DNA from: Erodium maritimum
Taxonomy: Eukaryota; Streptophyta; Magnoliopsida; Geraniales; Geraniaceae
Reading direction: 5' to 3'
Length of the DNA stretch: 64,000 nt
Assembly (NCBI GenBank): GCA_963921825.1
Contig: OY997594.1
Span: 4,903,001 to 4,967,000 of the forward strand
Part shown: one piece after another, positions 1 to 11,900 of the stretch
Numbering within the stretch: the stretch's first letter is position 1
How the letters are laid out: the number at the start of each line of letters is the position of its first letter
Notes under the pieces: model-generated
Seen by the model: only the letters and a program-made list of their open reading frames with translations
Database searches by the model: none
What the model was told of the DNA's origin: nothing
Position numbers and translations under genes: made by a program

Positions 1-1527
1 TTTTTTGTTTTTCTTCTCAACAAAAGACTTGTTTTCAAAAACTTACCCCAATGTTTCAAATTCCAGAAAATTACCTTTTTTTTTCTTTTTTTAAAAGAGC
101 GGGCTTTACATCATTGATCTTTGCCATTGCTCTTTCCACCATTCTGCCAGTCCTTCGCTAGATTTGTTACTCTAATGCACGAAGGTTGGCTTCCAACTCC
201 TACCTTATTTGAGACTTGTCATCGGACATTTTTTTTATCGAAATTTATGAGAGAAATTTGGAATTTTGAGAGGGAAAGTTGAGATAAATGTTGGTGGTTT
301 ACTAAATGGGATGGGTTAACGGCTACATCCTGTTAGTAGCCTTAGCGCATCCACGATCGTCTATCAGAGCTCGGATAGGAAGGCGCATATTCAGGCTCTA
401 TATGAGACCATGGGGAAGTTTTTGATCGGAAAACATTCTACTCAGGTTGGGTCTAGTGAAGGGCAGATCGTTGCATGTGTTTTTTCAGCAAATGCTTCGG
501 TCATAGATGGAAAATCTACAGTCCGTTTGTGTTTCCATGATTCCCGTGTTTTCGAGTTTCAAATCCCCCCGTTTTCGTGGGATTGTCAGGATATGGTGTT
601 TACATGATTTGGTGTCCCCTGGTTGCGACACCGTTTTTTGTTAAATCTCAGTCGGATTTTCTTATTGGGTAATACGACATTGTTGCTAAGGTTTAAGTCG
701 GTTTGGACTTAGATGATCAACGGGCCGAGTTAGCGGAAGAGGCCCAAGTCCAGGTTGATCAAAGTAGGCGCACAAGCATTATTGGACGAGAGGTGCTGGC
801 AATGATCAATGCTCCTGATTCTGATCACTAAGTTTGGTCTAGGCTAGGCCCGGCCTGATTCTTTGGTTCGGGAGCAGGTTCTTGGACACAGATATGTTGC
901 CTTGGGGCAGAGTGTTCAAGCGGTGCACGGTGCAGATTTTGTTGTTAGGCCGGGTGTGGAGGCCTAGGCAGTGAGTTTAGTTGTTGTTCTGGTGGCCCAG
1001 GGCCTTGGCCCTGCTCTTTTGGGTCCGGGTGTTGTTGCTTCTCAGGTTGTTGGTCCGGTAGACATTGGTGTTTCGAAGGACTCGATCCCGACTGTCGGAG
1101 AACAGGGTAGTCCATAGAAAGATGCTCTAGTTCAATCCTCGATTTCTAGGAGTCAGAATACTAAGAAGCATACTTCTACATGTATTGTGACTTTTACTAA
1201 GCCTAGAACGCGGACTATGAGTTGGGAGAGAGCTATTCAAACTGTCCCTTCAGCGGCGGACATATGGCATCAGAAGACTCTTAAGTCATCTAAGGGCGTC
1301 CTCTCGGACGTTAAGGAGATTAGCAAGTAACCTTGTGTATCTCTTTGCCTTGTTTTGTTTGGTTTTTATTTGTTTGAGACTACTTTTTTTTGTTTTAAAG
1401 ATTTTTGTCTTTAATCTTTATTATCGGGAACTCCTTTGTAATCGTTGTTTCTGATCTTTGATCTTGAGTTGTTTTTCTACTTGAAAAGTATCTTATTCTA
1501 ATAAAGGTCTGAGCTGATAAAAAAAAG
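1..1527 (+). mobile_element. 3' part of a non-LTR retroposon (no RT seen)
   Basis: The stretch ends in a 3' leader-like, T-rich segment followed by the tail GCTGATAAAAAAAA near 1516-1527. Retroposons at 30969-32432 and, reversed, at 23371 end in a near-identical GCTGATAAA tail. Before the tail, a decayed plus-strand frame ends at about 1329 (last residues SDVKEISK). Upstream, around 580-830, another run reads like coding sequence but has stops. No reverse transcriptase, zinc knuckle or LTR was recognised. The 5' end lies outside the window, so the target duplication cannot be tested. I infer a degraded LINE-derived element; a decayed host 3' gene end is the alternative. Confidence 0.4.
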
Positions 1528-2222
1528 TCTTCACATTCCGTATGTAATTTCGCTTTACTTCAACTGTTAAATGAATTTCAATTCCTCTATTGTATAACAA
1601 CTTGGCTTAACAACTTACTCAAATAGAAAAAAGAAACTAGTTTCTGTACCTGACTCAATCTTTTAAGTCAAGTAAGTTTGACTTAAACAGAAAAAAGAAA
1701 CTGGTCTTTGTGCTTAACTCAATCTCGAAGTCAAGTATTTGGCTTACACAATGTACATACTCTATCCACATAACTCATTTGAGACATATACAAAATCATT
1801 ATAAGCAAATTTGCAGCGATAGATGGTAATTGTTGTAATAAAGTGTTTTTATTTTTTATGAAACGTGGTGAGGTGTTTAAAACAGTGTCAAACAATCTAT
1901 ATAGAGATAGAAGGTCATTGACCATGAGTTTTTTTTATTATAGTCTAAGAACCTCTATTGTGGAATAAGTGTATTGTTCTGGACCTTTAGAACTGATCTA
2001 TTTTGTTTCATAGATATATTGTGGTGGTTAAACAAGATACAAAATAAAAAAGAAGACACAAATGGCCATCAGCTCGAGATTGTCTGGGTATATGTCGGAC
2101 CTGCTAGTATGCCTCGTGAAAGGTTGTAGGGATGTCTGCTGGCTGGTCGTGTCCTACGGAACATGTGGGGATGTTTCGCTCGATAGGGAGGGGCCGACGG
2201 CCTGGGATGATGTGAAGCAGTA
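1528..2222. other. AT-rich spacer, no gene seen
   Basis: Two similar stretches at about 1625-1665 and 1680-1725 share the words GAAAAAAGAAACTGGT and CTCAATCT, which suggests a small local duplication. The short open frames are not coding-like. From about 2060 the composition becomes GC-richer; this is the unrecognised sequence into which the hAT at 2231 inserted. Confidence 0.5.
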
Positions 2223-2230
2223 CTCCATCC

Positions 2231-2786
2231 TAGGGCTGAGCAAAAATCCGCCCATCACCGTAAATCGACCATCTCCGGCCATCCCCGTCACCGGAAAACC
2301 CGAAACCGACCTAACCACGGGCGGGTATGGGTTGGAAATAGGTGAACCGGCCTGGTCAACGGGTTTGATCGGTTTTCACACCAAAAACCGGTCCTACCCG
2401 AACCGACCGGTGCGATGTTTTATATGATTATGAGGTATTAGGTGTAAGAATTGTTGTGTTTTGTTTGAATGTTTGAAGCGTTTAAACTAAAATCAGTTTT
2501 ATAATAGGCAGGTTTATGGAGTTAAGTTAAACTGTGTGAAATTAAGTTTGAATTGTAGGAATTAAGTTGAATGTTTGAATGTTCATTTCAATAGGCACAA
2601 TAAGAAGTCCATTGGGCCTGGATTGGTTGGTTATAACCGTCCCCGGCCGGTAGTGAGGACGGGCGATTATCGGCCTTCCCTTTAGCGACCGGTGATGGGT
2701 ATGGGTATGGGTTTTATGTAACCGGGAAAAACGGTTTGGGTAACGGGTTTGGGATTTGGGCGGGTACCGGCCGATGCTCACCCCTA
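2231..2786. mobile_element. Non-autonomous hAT element with 8-bp target duplication
   Basis: The ends are inverted: TAGGGCTGAGCA at 2231 and TGCTCACCCCTA ending at 2786. The 8-bp flank CTCCATCC is repeated exactly at 2223-2230 and 2787-2794. An 8-bp duplication with a TAGGGNTGAGCA terminus is typical of plant hAT elements. The 556-bp body is rich in CCGG, GGTT and ACCCGAACCGACC motifs and forms subterminal inverted repeats (for example around 2270-2420 against 2640-2770). It encodes no transposase, so it depended on one supplied elsewhere. The exact duplication argues that the insertion is not very old. Confidence 0.88.
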
Positions 2787-2794
2787 CTCCATCC

Positions 2795-3425
2795 TACTGA
2801 CCCACATCCCGTCCAGCAACTCATGCCTCCAAGCAAGCAGTCCTCGCCTGGATGAGTACCCCACGTCATCCTCTTGGTTTATCGGAAATAGGAGATCTGG
2901 TCACCACTTCTTGGGTCAAGGTTTGTACCTTCATCCCCCACACCTTCTAGTATGTCGCAGCACCCAACATAGGGTTGTTGGGTTGCACGAGACGGTGAAG
3001 GGGACGCTCCGCCAGAGCGTATCGATATAGGGTATCTTTCATGGTCGGAACCGTTCCATCCAAGACTACGACCACCTGTCTTCCTCATCTTCAGCCAATG
3101 CATCGTCCGTTGTTGTTAGAGGGCTGAAATGGGAGAAAGTCGAGGATGGACGGTGGTGGTTGGGGGACGTACCTAAGTCTCTAGGAAACTAGTGTCGTAA
3201 GAGACGGTCGCGACTCAAGATGGGAAGAAGAAAGGGAGGTAAACAGGGATGACAGCGTTTCATCAATAGCAGCGGGTGTGATTTTTGTACAAAACCCTAG
3301 TTGACTTATGCCTTACAGAGAAAATAGACGAGAGACCTTTTACTATTTTCTTATTACCAAATATAAACGTGTTATTTAAACTAGGGATAACGCTATTTCC
3401 TGACAATGGTTTTTGTCTCAATTAC
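2795..3425. other. Unrecognised GC-rich sequence, possibly an old gene fragment
   Basis: When the hAT at 2231-2786 is ignored, the minus-strand frame running from about 2876 down to 2150 stays open across the insertion point for roughly 50 residues. A further open run occupies 2879-3103 on the same strand. I recognise no domain. It could be a fragment of an older element or a decayed exon. From about 3290 onward the sequence is AT-rich and unremarkable. Confidence 0.3.
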
Positions 3426-3442
3426 GTGTTCTTGACTTATTG

Positions 3443-3671
3443 TTTTTTTTATTAATGCATTAAAAAGTGGTGTGGTTTCCGGAAAAGAAACCACAAACCA
3501 CCAAATCAACAAAAGGATCCAAACAAAGTCTACAAACCCTAAAAAGGCCGAAAGAAAAGAGAGGAAGAGGAAGAACTAAAGCAGGCTGAGAGCAAGAGTC
3601 GACGATAGTATCCAAGAGTTCGGAGACAGGCCTCGTCGATCTGCTTGAAGCAATGTAAATACCCCAAACTG
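3443..3671 (-). mobile_element. 5'-truncated LINE tail with 17-bp target duplication
   Basis: On the minus strand the insert ends in a poly(A)-like run (T-run at 3443-3450 on the plus strand). The flank GTGTTCTTGACTTATTG at 3426-3442 is repeated with one mismatch at 3672-3688. Variable-length duplications and a 3' A-tail are the marks of target-primed reverse transcription. The last 70 bases (GGTTTGTGGTTT, then CCACTTTTTAATGCATTAAT) resemble the tails at about 32570-32650 and 32755-32830, so they belong to one LINE family. Only 3' untranslated sequence remains. Confidence 0.75.
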
Positions 3672-3688
3672 GTGTTCTTGACTTACTG

Positions 3689-4492
3689 TTTGTTATATGT
3701 CTTAGTATAAACTTCTCCAAATTTTACACAAATTAGATCTGTTCAACTTGACGGGTTAATTAGTTTGAGCTGCAAAATGTCGAACTTGCCCTCTCATCGA
3801 ATACTCACGAGTTTCTTAGCTTCTAAAGTACCATTCTTAAGTCGTTTAAACGAAAGAACCTAACCATTTTCCCTCTTTTCAAACCAAGTTCGTGTCAAAA
3901 CTTGACTTATACCCTCTCTACTTCTTCTCTGACCTATCCAAGAAGAAGACCTAATCAGAAATGGCAAGATAATGGTTTGAAACCAAAAGTTATCTTTTTT
4001 CAAATATTTTTAATTAAAGCGCAAAACTAGATATATATTTTTCAAGGGAAACTTCAAGACATTCTTCTACCATCTTCGCTAAATATAACTAACAATTTAA
4101 GGAGAAGAAAAAACGCAAATCCAACCCACAACTTAAAAAAGGTTTAATGACCCAAACTGCTTCACTTGGAACATCAGGATCTCGATTTGCTTGAACCCGA
4201 AATCTTTCCCTGAAATATATAACAGAATATTGAATTATTAGTAATTCTGATAACATTTATTAGTAACTGAAAAAATACATTTGGATCAATAATTAAGACC
4301 AAAGCTATTTATTTCACTTTTCTATCATCCAAATATAAGCTACAGCTATCAGCGCTTCTCATGACTAATTATAGGCTACAGTTATCAGAGCTTCTCTTCT
4401 TAATCAGTTAAGAATCCAAGTTAAGTGCTGAAAAGAAAGATGAGCTTAATAAAGAATGAAATTAAGATTGGGCAGCTGTATTATTTTCCTAC
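3689..4492. other. AT-rich region downstream of the ALBA gene
   Basis: No coding-like frame is visible. Around 4260-4420 two short stretches (CTACAGCTATCAGCGCTTCTC and CTACAGTTATCAGAGCTTCTC-like words) form an imperfect direct repeat about 60 bases apart. The ALBA 3' untranslated region ends somewhere beyond the MITE at 4502-4745. Confidence 0.4.
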
Positions 4493-4501
4493 TCAAATAA
4501 A

Positions 4502-4745
4502 GAGGTTAATTGCTAAAAATGACATTACGTATTGTCCACTCGCGAAAAACTACATTATGTATTGTCCACGTGAGAAAAACTATATTTATGTATTGTCCAC
4601 GTGCAAAAAACCTACATATGTATTGTCTACGTCCCTAAAATTTGTATGTAAATGACCATGGTCAAAAGATAGTGTAGTTTAAAAGCGAGGACAATGCATG
4701 ATGTAGTACAAGTGGGCACATGATGTAGTTTTTAGCAATTAACCC
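4502..4745. mobile_element. MITE with long inverted ends, 9-bp duplication (8/9)
   Basis: The left end reads GAGGTTAATTGCTAAAAA and the right end, reversed, GGGTTAATTGCTAAAAACTA; pairing continues inward through repeats of GTATTGTCCACG and its relatives. Flanks TCAAATAAA (4493-4501) and TTAAATAAA (4746-4754) match at 8 of 9 positions, the spacing expected of Mutator-type insertions. The left arm holds four near-copies of TACGTATTGTCCAC at about 40-base spacing. There is no coding capacity. It lies just 3' of the ALBA stop codon and may be part of that transcript's 3' end. Confidence 0.65.
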
Positions 4746-4803
4746 TTAAATAAATGGTAGGACCTATTCTTCCATATAACCAAGAAAACATCTCCTACCT
4801 TGC

Positions 4804-7372
4804 TCAGGCAACTGCAACTAGGACCTGGTTTCCTGCTCTGTAATTGTTACGCCCACGTCCCCTTCCCCTTCCCCTTCCCCTTCCTCGACCACGCCCTCCA
4901 TATCCTACACCCAACAACACAATCATCTCAACTTCGGAAACAAAATTGTACATCTTTTTAGCCTTCTTGTGTCGTTAATGAAGTGACACCAATACTGATA
5001 GATGAAAAAGGCGATTATTTTATAGCAAAACCTACCACGATCAAGGGCCTCTGTTTCACCATAATCGTAGTATCCACCACCATATCCTCCTCTTCCACGT
5101 CCCCGGGAACCACGGCCTCTGCCATTGTAACCTCGACCACCATCTCCATTATAATCCCCTGCCCCATTGTAGTTTCCTACACAAGCCATGAAATATCACA
5201 TATACTAGAAAATAGGAGCTCAGCCTATGGTGTCAGAAAATAAATGCATTGACAACAAGAAAAATAGTCAATACTAGTCAAATACTGATTTTCAGGCCAA
5301 AATCTGATCCCTAATCCAAAAGGCTATCTGCCACAAGAAGGAAAATCTATCATTCTTCACAGTCAAATCACATGTAAGGTAAGTACAGTTCCATGGTTTT
5401 GAAATAGCAACTTCAGCTTTTGTGCTATTAAAGCAACAATCCAATTAAACCACATTTGGTAATAAATAGAAGGGATAATTGTGCGAAAGTACCCTGAGGT
5501 ATTCTTGTAGCCCTCTTTTTTTTATAATTGCAAAATGGGCCATGAACTTGCCTTTTTGTTGCATAAATTTGTTTCAAAATAAGGATTTTACCCTTAACAA
5601 GTAAAAATAAAAAAATCTAGATTTTTCATCCAAATAAGAAGAAAATTAAAGGAGATGAAAATTTTAGGTTTTTGAAACAAATTTACGCAAAGTACAACAA
5701 AAAGGTAAGTTCAGGGCACTTATTAGCAATTATTAAATAAGGGGGATACAACTTGCAAAAAGTGAGTACCTCATGGTCTTTTTTTTTGCAATTATCCCTA
5801 AATAGAATAAATAAACTTAAACTGCAAAAGCAATTTTACCTCTGCCCCTAGCCCTTCCTCGACCACCACGTCCTCTGCCTCGCATCCTTGGCGATCCCTC
5901 TGCACCATGCATATACATGTATATTCAGTCTTTATAGTAACCGTGATAAAACATTTATCTAGAGCCAGCCTCTCTGAGTTAGCTTGAATTTATCTAAGAC
6001 AAGACGACTATTTAATCTATATCTAGCCTAAACAATATCTAAAACACTTCAAATACTAAATACTTGAACAACTTTCAGCTCTACATCAAGACATAATTCA
6101 TTATCATTCCGCTACCCTCATCAAGTAAAAATATAAAGGATTTTCTTAAACATGACGGATAAACTATCACATCACCTCCCTCGTCTTCAAATTCATTCGG
6201 CGGTTTTACTTGATCAACTGGAAGAGGAGGTTGGTATCTGTATTACAGAAACAAGGTAATTACGAGAGATACAAGCGAATTGTGAATATAACACCACGAG
6301 CTATGTGTACAACCCCTGCCCCCAAATTTTGATGACAAAAACCATATAGAACCTATCCGGATTAAAACAATAGATAAAATTCTCTTCCCTTCCCCAGCTA
6401 CTTGAAATGGACCAATTCAAGAAGCAATATGTACAAATGAATCCAGCCACATTCCTACGTCTAGGAAGAACAATTTTGACGTAATATTAAGGCAAATGAA
6501 ATACCCAGTAGATGATACATCCAAATCCTTCTTCGACAGAGTGATTGTGACAGTTGAGACATGGCGAGTAGTCTCTAGACTGCAAAAACAGAAGACAAAT
6601 AGACTCACTCTACAAACAGTAAGACAACAAGTGCAATACGGTAGAAAGTCACTATTACATACGGAAGAAGGCCTTCTTCTAGTGGCTCCCACATATCAGT
6701 TATATCCGTGGATCCAACTGAAGTGTTCTGATGGAGACCCACAACTCTTCTCTGAAATGGGGAAAAAGAATCAATAAAGAAGAAACAAAGTCTTTATTTT
6801 CTACTTGATATGTATATACTGAGACATGTGGGAGAAAGAAAGCATCAATCATCTCACCTTAATCAATTCAGCAATCATCACAGTTTTACTGATAGCTCTC
6901 CCCATTGCTTTAAGAGTAATTTCATTGGAACCTTTCTCCTACACAAAATCCAAGCATCATAACCAGGACAGAGCAGACACCAAAATGCACAGGGAGGGAT
7001 AACACCCCAAAAAAGTCATAGAAAATGAACAATTTGTATACGAGATAACCAACTTGCAACCTATAAACAAATCTAAAGGAGAATTGATTATTCCTCTCAA
7101 CATCTAAAAGACTAGTAAACAACCTCCCACTCAAGCACTTAATTGCAGTAAACAAAAAAAATAATTACCTAAGAAAATAAAATGTTTTCCGGAATAACAG
7201 TCCATCAAGGCAATATGAATAAAATAATTTGAAAGAAGGTATATAATACCTGGAGGAGAGTTGTTGCATAGGTAATATAGTTCCTCATCCGGCCTTGAGT
7301 AGTAATGCGAATTTCATTCTCGTTTATAGGCGTTTCGGCCTTCGGCTTCTCCACTCTCTGGTACCTATCCAT
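4804..7372 (-). CDS. ALBA: ALBA-domain RNA/DNA-binding protein with RGG tail
   Basis: The coding exons read 7372-7250, 6938-6858, 6751-6663, 6579-6505, 6237-6176, 5899-5840, 5176-5036 and 4904-4804. All junctions are GT-AG and the frames join cleanly into 243 residues. The start is the ATG of MDRYQRVEKPKAETP, the usual opening of plant ALBA4/5/6-type proteins. The Alba fold spans about residues 19-120: NEIRITTQGRMRNYITYA, then KAMGRAISKTVMIAELIK, VVGLHQNTSVGSTDITD and TVTITLSKKDLD. Residues about 145-235 are Arg-Gly-rich RGG/RGRG repeats with Tyr and Asn, a low-complexity RNA-binding tail. Such proteins bind RNA and DNA in cytoplasm and nucleus and join stress granules in other plants; that role is inferred. 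A Mutator-type MITE (5472-5798) sits in the intron between exons 6 and 7. The CESA gene lies upstream on the same strand. Confidence 0.96.
4861..4888 (-). repeat. Coding hexanucleotide repeat (CCCCTT)n in last ALBA exon
   Basis: CCCCTT repeats about four times on the plus strand, read on the coding strand as alternating Arg and Gly codons (GGA AGG) in the RGG tail. Hexamer repeats of this kind change length without breaking frame, so the number of RG pairs may vary between alleles. Confidence 0.7.
5472..5798. mobile_element. Mutator-type MITE in ALBA intron, exact 9-bp duplication
   Basis: The ends are GGGATAATTG at 5472 and CAATTATCCC ending at 5798, inside a long inverted repeat that pairs most of the 327-bp element (GTACCCTGAGGTATTC on the left against GACCATGAGGTACTCAC reversed on the right). 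The 9-bp flank TAAATAGAA is repeated exactly at 5463-5471 and 5799-5807. It belongs to the same family as the elements at 13123-13517 and, more divergent, 10057-10364. It is non-coding and fills about half of a 663-bp intron. Confidence 0.88.
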
Positions 7373-8160
7373 CTGACTCACCTATACCATCATGATTTGG
7401 ACCCAAAATTAGTTTCAGAGCAGAAATCACAAAGAAAACAGAACCAACACATTCTGCTGATCAATTTAAGAAAACGTCATAACAAATCTCAAAAAACAGA
7501 AATACACACACCAGAAGTAATTTCGAGACTGCGCAGAAATATTAAATTAATTCTCCATGCAGACACATCAAAATATTAATACTAAGCAGAAACACATTTA
7601 CACTTTCATGACATTCTTCTTCTTCCAAAAAACTAGAACGAACAAGCATACAGGCTTGCTAACACATCTGGTGCACTAAATTTGCAGAGATGTTGCAGCG
7701 AAAAGGCACATCCAAATGGCGCTGAACACAAACTTGTCCAGAGCAATTCAGTCTCAGAATAATTTAATTTACACATTTGCTGCAATGTTACACCAAAATA
7801 ATCGATTCTGGGTCCAAATGAAGAAGAAATTACAGCGAAGGAACCGAAAAATACAGTTTCAGAAACTAAATTACACAAATATCCAAAACACAGACACAAA
7901 AGTGGCTCCTCCGAAGCAGAGTAGAGATTGTGATGAACAAAGAGATGAGAGAAAGGAGAGGAGACGCTTACAGAGAATCCAATAGAGGGGAGAGGGCTAG
8001 GGTTTGGTGTCTCGTTCAGTACGATAGAGAAAGGGACCTGAGTGTATAAAGTTTCTCAAATTCTGCTCCGAATTCGAATTTCTCGCAGTTCCGTTGAGAT
8101 TTAGAACAGTAGAGAGAAGAGAAGGGCTATGAGGTCCGACATTTCCGCCGACGGGACCGC
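7373..8160 (-). promoter_or_regulatory. ALBA 5' untranslated exon, leader intron and promoter-proximal region
   Basis: No frame upstream of the ALBA ATG looks coding. A good donor on the minus strand (CTCT then GTAAGC) at 7972/7971 and an acceptor shortly before 7372 (GAGTCAG just ahead of the ATG) suggest a non-coding first exon at about 8130-7972 followed by a leader intron of about 600 bp. Leader introns are common in plant RNA-binding protein genes. The exact transcription start is not visible. Confidence 0.5.
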
Positions 8161-8991
8161 CTCCGTTTCCACGTCAGCCTTCAGACTTTGGGCCGGCCTA
8201 ATATATTTTTGTTTTCCCTTATTGGGCTAAGCCCAGCTACTAGTATTGTACGCCAGATATAGACTATTACTAATGGTCGCTGGGTCTCAACCCTTCACCG
8301 AGCAATCAAGTGAGGTCTGCTACGTAGCCTCTCCGAGTCTAATGAGACATTTACAGGGAAGCGAGACGTCGGGGAGGAGAAGCGTCCCATCTCATCACGA
8401 TTGGATGCAGCTGATCGTCCTCCTTCACCAATTACAGAGCTTCCTGAACCACTATCGCACCCCTCTCAAATTTTAACAGTCCCTACAAGATGAAGACGCA
8501 GACAAACACCTTGATAAGGCTTGGGTCAAGTCGTGATGGATTACCCACGGACTTATTTCATGTACGTATTGGCAATGACCAACTTCGTCAAAATCGAGTA
8601 GTAATCGGTGATTTGTATGGACCAACGAGTTGGGAATACTCATACTTATCCCGGATCCTCTTGTTTCCACGTTCCTTTCGCTCCAAAAAAATGGTTGTAA
8701 GGTCATTCGTTAGTAAAAATACACGGTCATGCTTCATTTATAATAACGGTTTTCGTTAAATCGCATTGCTCCGACGTCAACACAATTTAACGAGCAAGAG
8801 TAGAATAAAATGAAAGAATTTTTATGGGAAAAAATCCTGTGAAACAAATAACAATCTGTCAGCTCCATGATTCCTATCTACACTGCTCATAAAACTAAAA
8901 CCTCACCTCCACAAAAGGAACAATAAAAATCATTGTTTCAATGCCATGGAAATCAAAATGCCCACTGATGTGAAGTTTTTATTCATACACT
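8161..8991. other. Intergenic region between CESA 3' end and ALBA promoter
   Basis: It holds the CESA 3' untranslated region on the right and the ALBA upstream region on the left. A minus-strand AATAAA lies at 8978-8983, only nine bases past the CESA stop, so a later signal is probably used. Open frames at 8246-8759 on both strands have no recognisable domain and I do not call them genes. Confidence 0.5.
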
Positions 8992-11900
8992 TCAGTCACA
9001 ATCCAACCCACAGACCTGCAAAACCGGACCATCTCTGGACACAAACGGATTGACTCGAACCCACAACAGAGTCAGGATCGAAGAGAGCAGGATCGACCAG
9101 ACCAGTATAATAGTGGGCATCCGATCTTGCTTCCCGAGCAGACCCTTCAGGAACGGGTAGAGATGCACGATAACCCAGATAGCGAAAAACAGCCTCCCGA
9201 ACAACGGGCCCCACGAATCATACCCGTTGTTGACGGCATCGGAGACACCAACGATAACCCCGATTATGTTCATGATCAACAGAGTCGTCGGGGGAATCAA
9301 TAACGACGTCCACTTAAAGATGTAAAGCTCTGAGAACTCCCCGTCGTCTGCTGCTTTTGAGGTCACGGTGAAGTTGGTGTTGACTCCGGCTAAAACCTTG
9401 AGCAGACCTTGGAACAGAGCGAAGAGATGGGAAGAAACGCCTCCGATCACCCAGAACTGCTCGTTCCTCCACCAGTCGTCGAGCCCGACACCTCCCCACT
9501 GCATCTCGAGGATACCTGTTGCTGAGATGGACACGAAAAGCCCGATGAACACGAGACTGGCTAGGTTGCTTATCTGTAAACAAGATCCAACAAGAGTTAG
9601 CCCAAAACAAAAGCAATGGTGAGGAACAAGTATGGGCTCGTGTCAGGATATGCATTACCTCGGGGACGATGAATTTCCCGGTGAGGAGGCAGATAGCGGG
9701 CAAGGTACAGTAAACAATCAAGGGAATGGAGGTCCAAGGATACACGACAGAGTTAATGTAAGAGAACCGCTCCAGCCAGTGGAGCCCACCCCCATAGCCG
9801 TACCAGATTGGGCAATGCTTGCTCAGGAATATCTCGACAGATCCAAGGGCCCACCGGAGAACCTGGTGGAGCCGATCCGCAAGGTTGATCGGAGCTGACC
9901 CCTTGAATGCGGGTCGTTTGGGCATGCAATACACAGACCTCCACCCATGGCAGTGCATCTTAAAGCCGGTCAAGATATCTTCTGTCACAGAGCCATATAT
10001 CCACCCAACCTGGTCATGTGTTCCAAAATTTAGTACATAATATCATATAACATAAAAAGATAACGGCGTAAAAGTACCCTGTATTATCAACTTTTTGCAG
10101 ATAAGTCCCCTTATCATTAAAGGGTTAAAGGTTACAGCCCCGAATTTGTATTTTGTAGCATTTTGTGTCAAATTGTTCTGAAATGGCAAAAAAATTCCCT
10201 TGAAAAATCAAATTAAGGAGTAAAAAAACAAAAATCCAGGATTTGATTAACTCGATTAGGCTAATAAAATAAAAGTTCATGGCCACAACCTTCGACGTTT
10301 CAAAGATAAGGGTACCAACCTGCAAAAGAAAATTAGTACAAGATACTATTTTGCCAGTATCCCCCAACATAAACTTGGATGTTGAAATAATAATTTCTAC
10401 TTACTTCCTTTCCCCATTCTGTTTTGTCTTCATAACCACAGCTAATGACTTGGATGGCTTCTCTCAAGAGAGCGGCATGAGAAGCATTTTTAGGAACACC
10501 ACCATCCTCCAACAGCGTGGACATCACAAATACCGGAGACTGCCCATACTTCTTCTCCAATTTCAGTTGGGACACTTCAGGTGATTTCTCAGGTTTCACT
10601 TCTGCAAAAGTAACAAACCATTTTTAAATGTCCCGTTCTTAATGATATCAACTTGGTTAATCAAGCAAATTCTTACCTAATATGGCACTTTCAATGTTCT
10701 CGAGTGCGTGTACTTGTTTCGATGCTTCCCTATGCTTCAACTTCTTTGTTTTGTCCTTCTTCGACTTCCCGGTTCCTTTCTTTCTAGACCCAAAACAAAG
10801 GCAACACCACCTGGGCCAACAATTGCAGAACTTGCTCGGTGGCTTCTTCTTCACCGGTGCATCAAAGCCATAAAGTGCTTTCCTTCTGAAAACACACCCT
10901 GTCCCAACATAGATCGGGCCTTGCAGACCGTCCAGTCCTTTCATGTTTATCTGTTCAAGAATCGATGATGTATAAACTTCAAGAGCGATAAAAAAAATTA
11001 GAAAAATTAAAAAATGGGGTGGATATGGATATACATACATCGAAAAACACAACATTTCGGTTCGAATATCTGTCATGACGATCGATCCCATCAAATCTTT
11101 GAGGAAACTGGACATAGCAAACCTTCTTCCCCGATATAGGATCCATCATGAAACACATGGCCTCCCTAAGTGCCTTGCTGTTGTTGATGTAGTGATCACA
11201 GTCAACATTCAGAAGGTACGGAGCATTTGAGATCACTGCTGAAACACGTATCTACAAAAATAACAATCGTCAAATATATATCATGTCGTGAATTGATAAA
11301 TTAAATAGCATTGATTGAAAAGGAAAAATATAATATTACCAATGCGTTCATAGCACCAGCCTTCTTGTGGTGTTCGAATCCCGGCCTCTTCTCGCGGGAG
11401 ACGTAAACCAGACGAGGCAATTGGTTTCCTTCAATATCACAGACTCCGCTATGCCCAAGGAACACCTGCAAAGAAAAGGGTTTATAATAGATTTCAAAAT
11501 ATCATAACTTACCAAGGATCGCATGGAATTGACTTAAAACTCCAATCCAACACTCTTGATCGGAACTTAAAACCTTAGACTAATATAAGAAAAAACACTA
11601 AAACAGTAGCGAAAATGCACACACCATTACTACCTAATTGCATAACGAGTGTCCATGACATGCCAATTTTCTTCAGAAAATATAAAATTATGACTATTTC
11701 TTATCCACCGGGCATTTATATGTATTTTAAGTTAGTGTTTCATCACTCTGTTTGCATTTTTGTATAAGAAAAGGGGATAATCTCATTCAGCTACCCTTAT
11801 GTATGCACTTTTCTCAATCAACTACCATTTAGTTCAAAAGTTTTTGACACACCCACCCCCTTAAGTTTTCTAAGTCTCGATTTACCCCAAACCCGACAAC

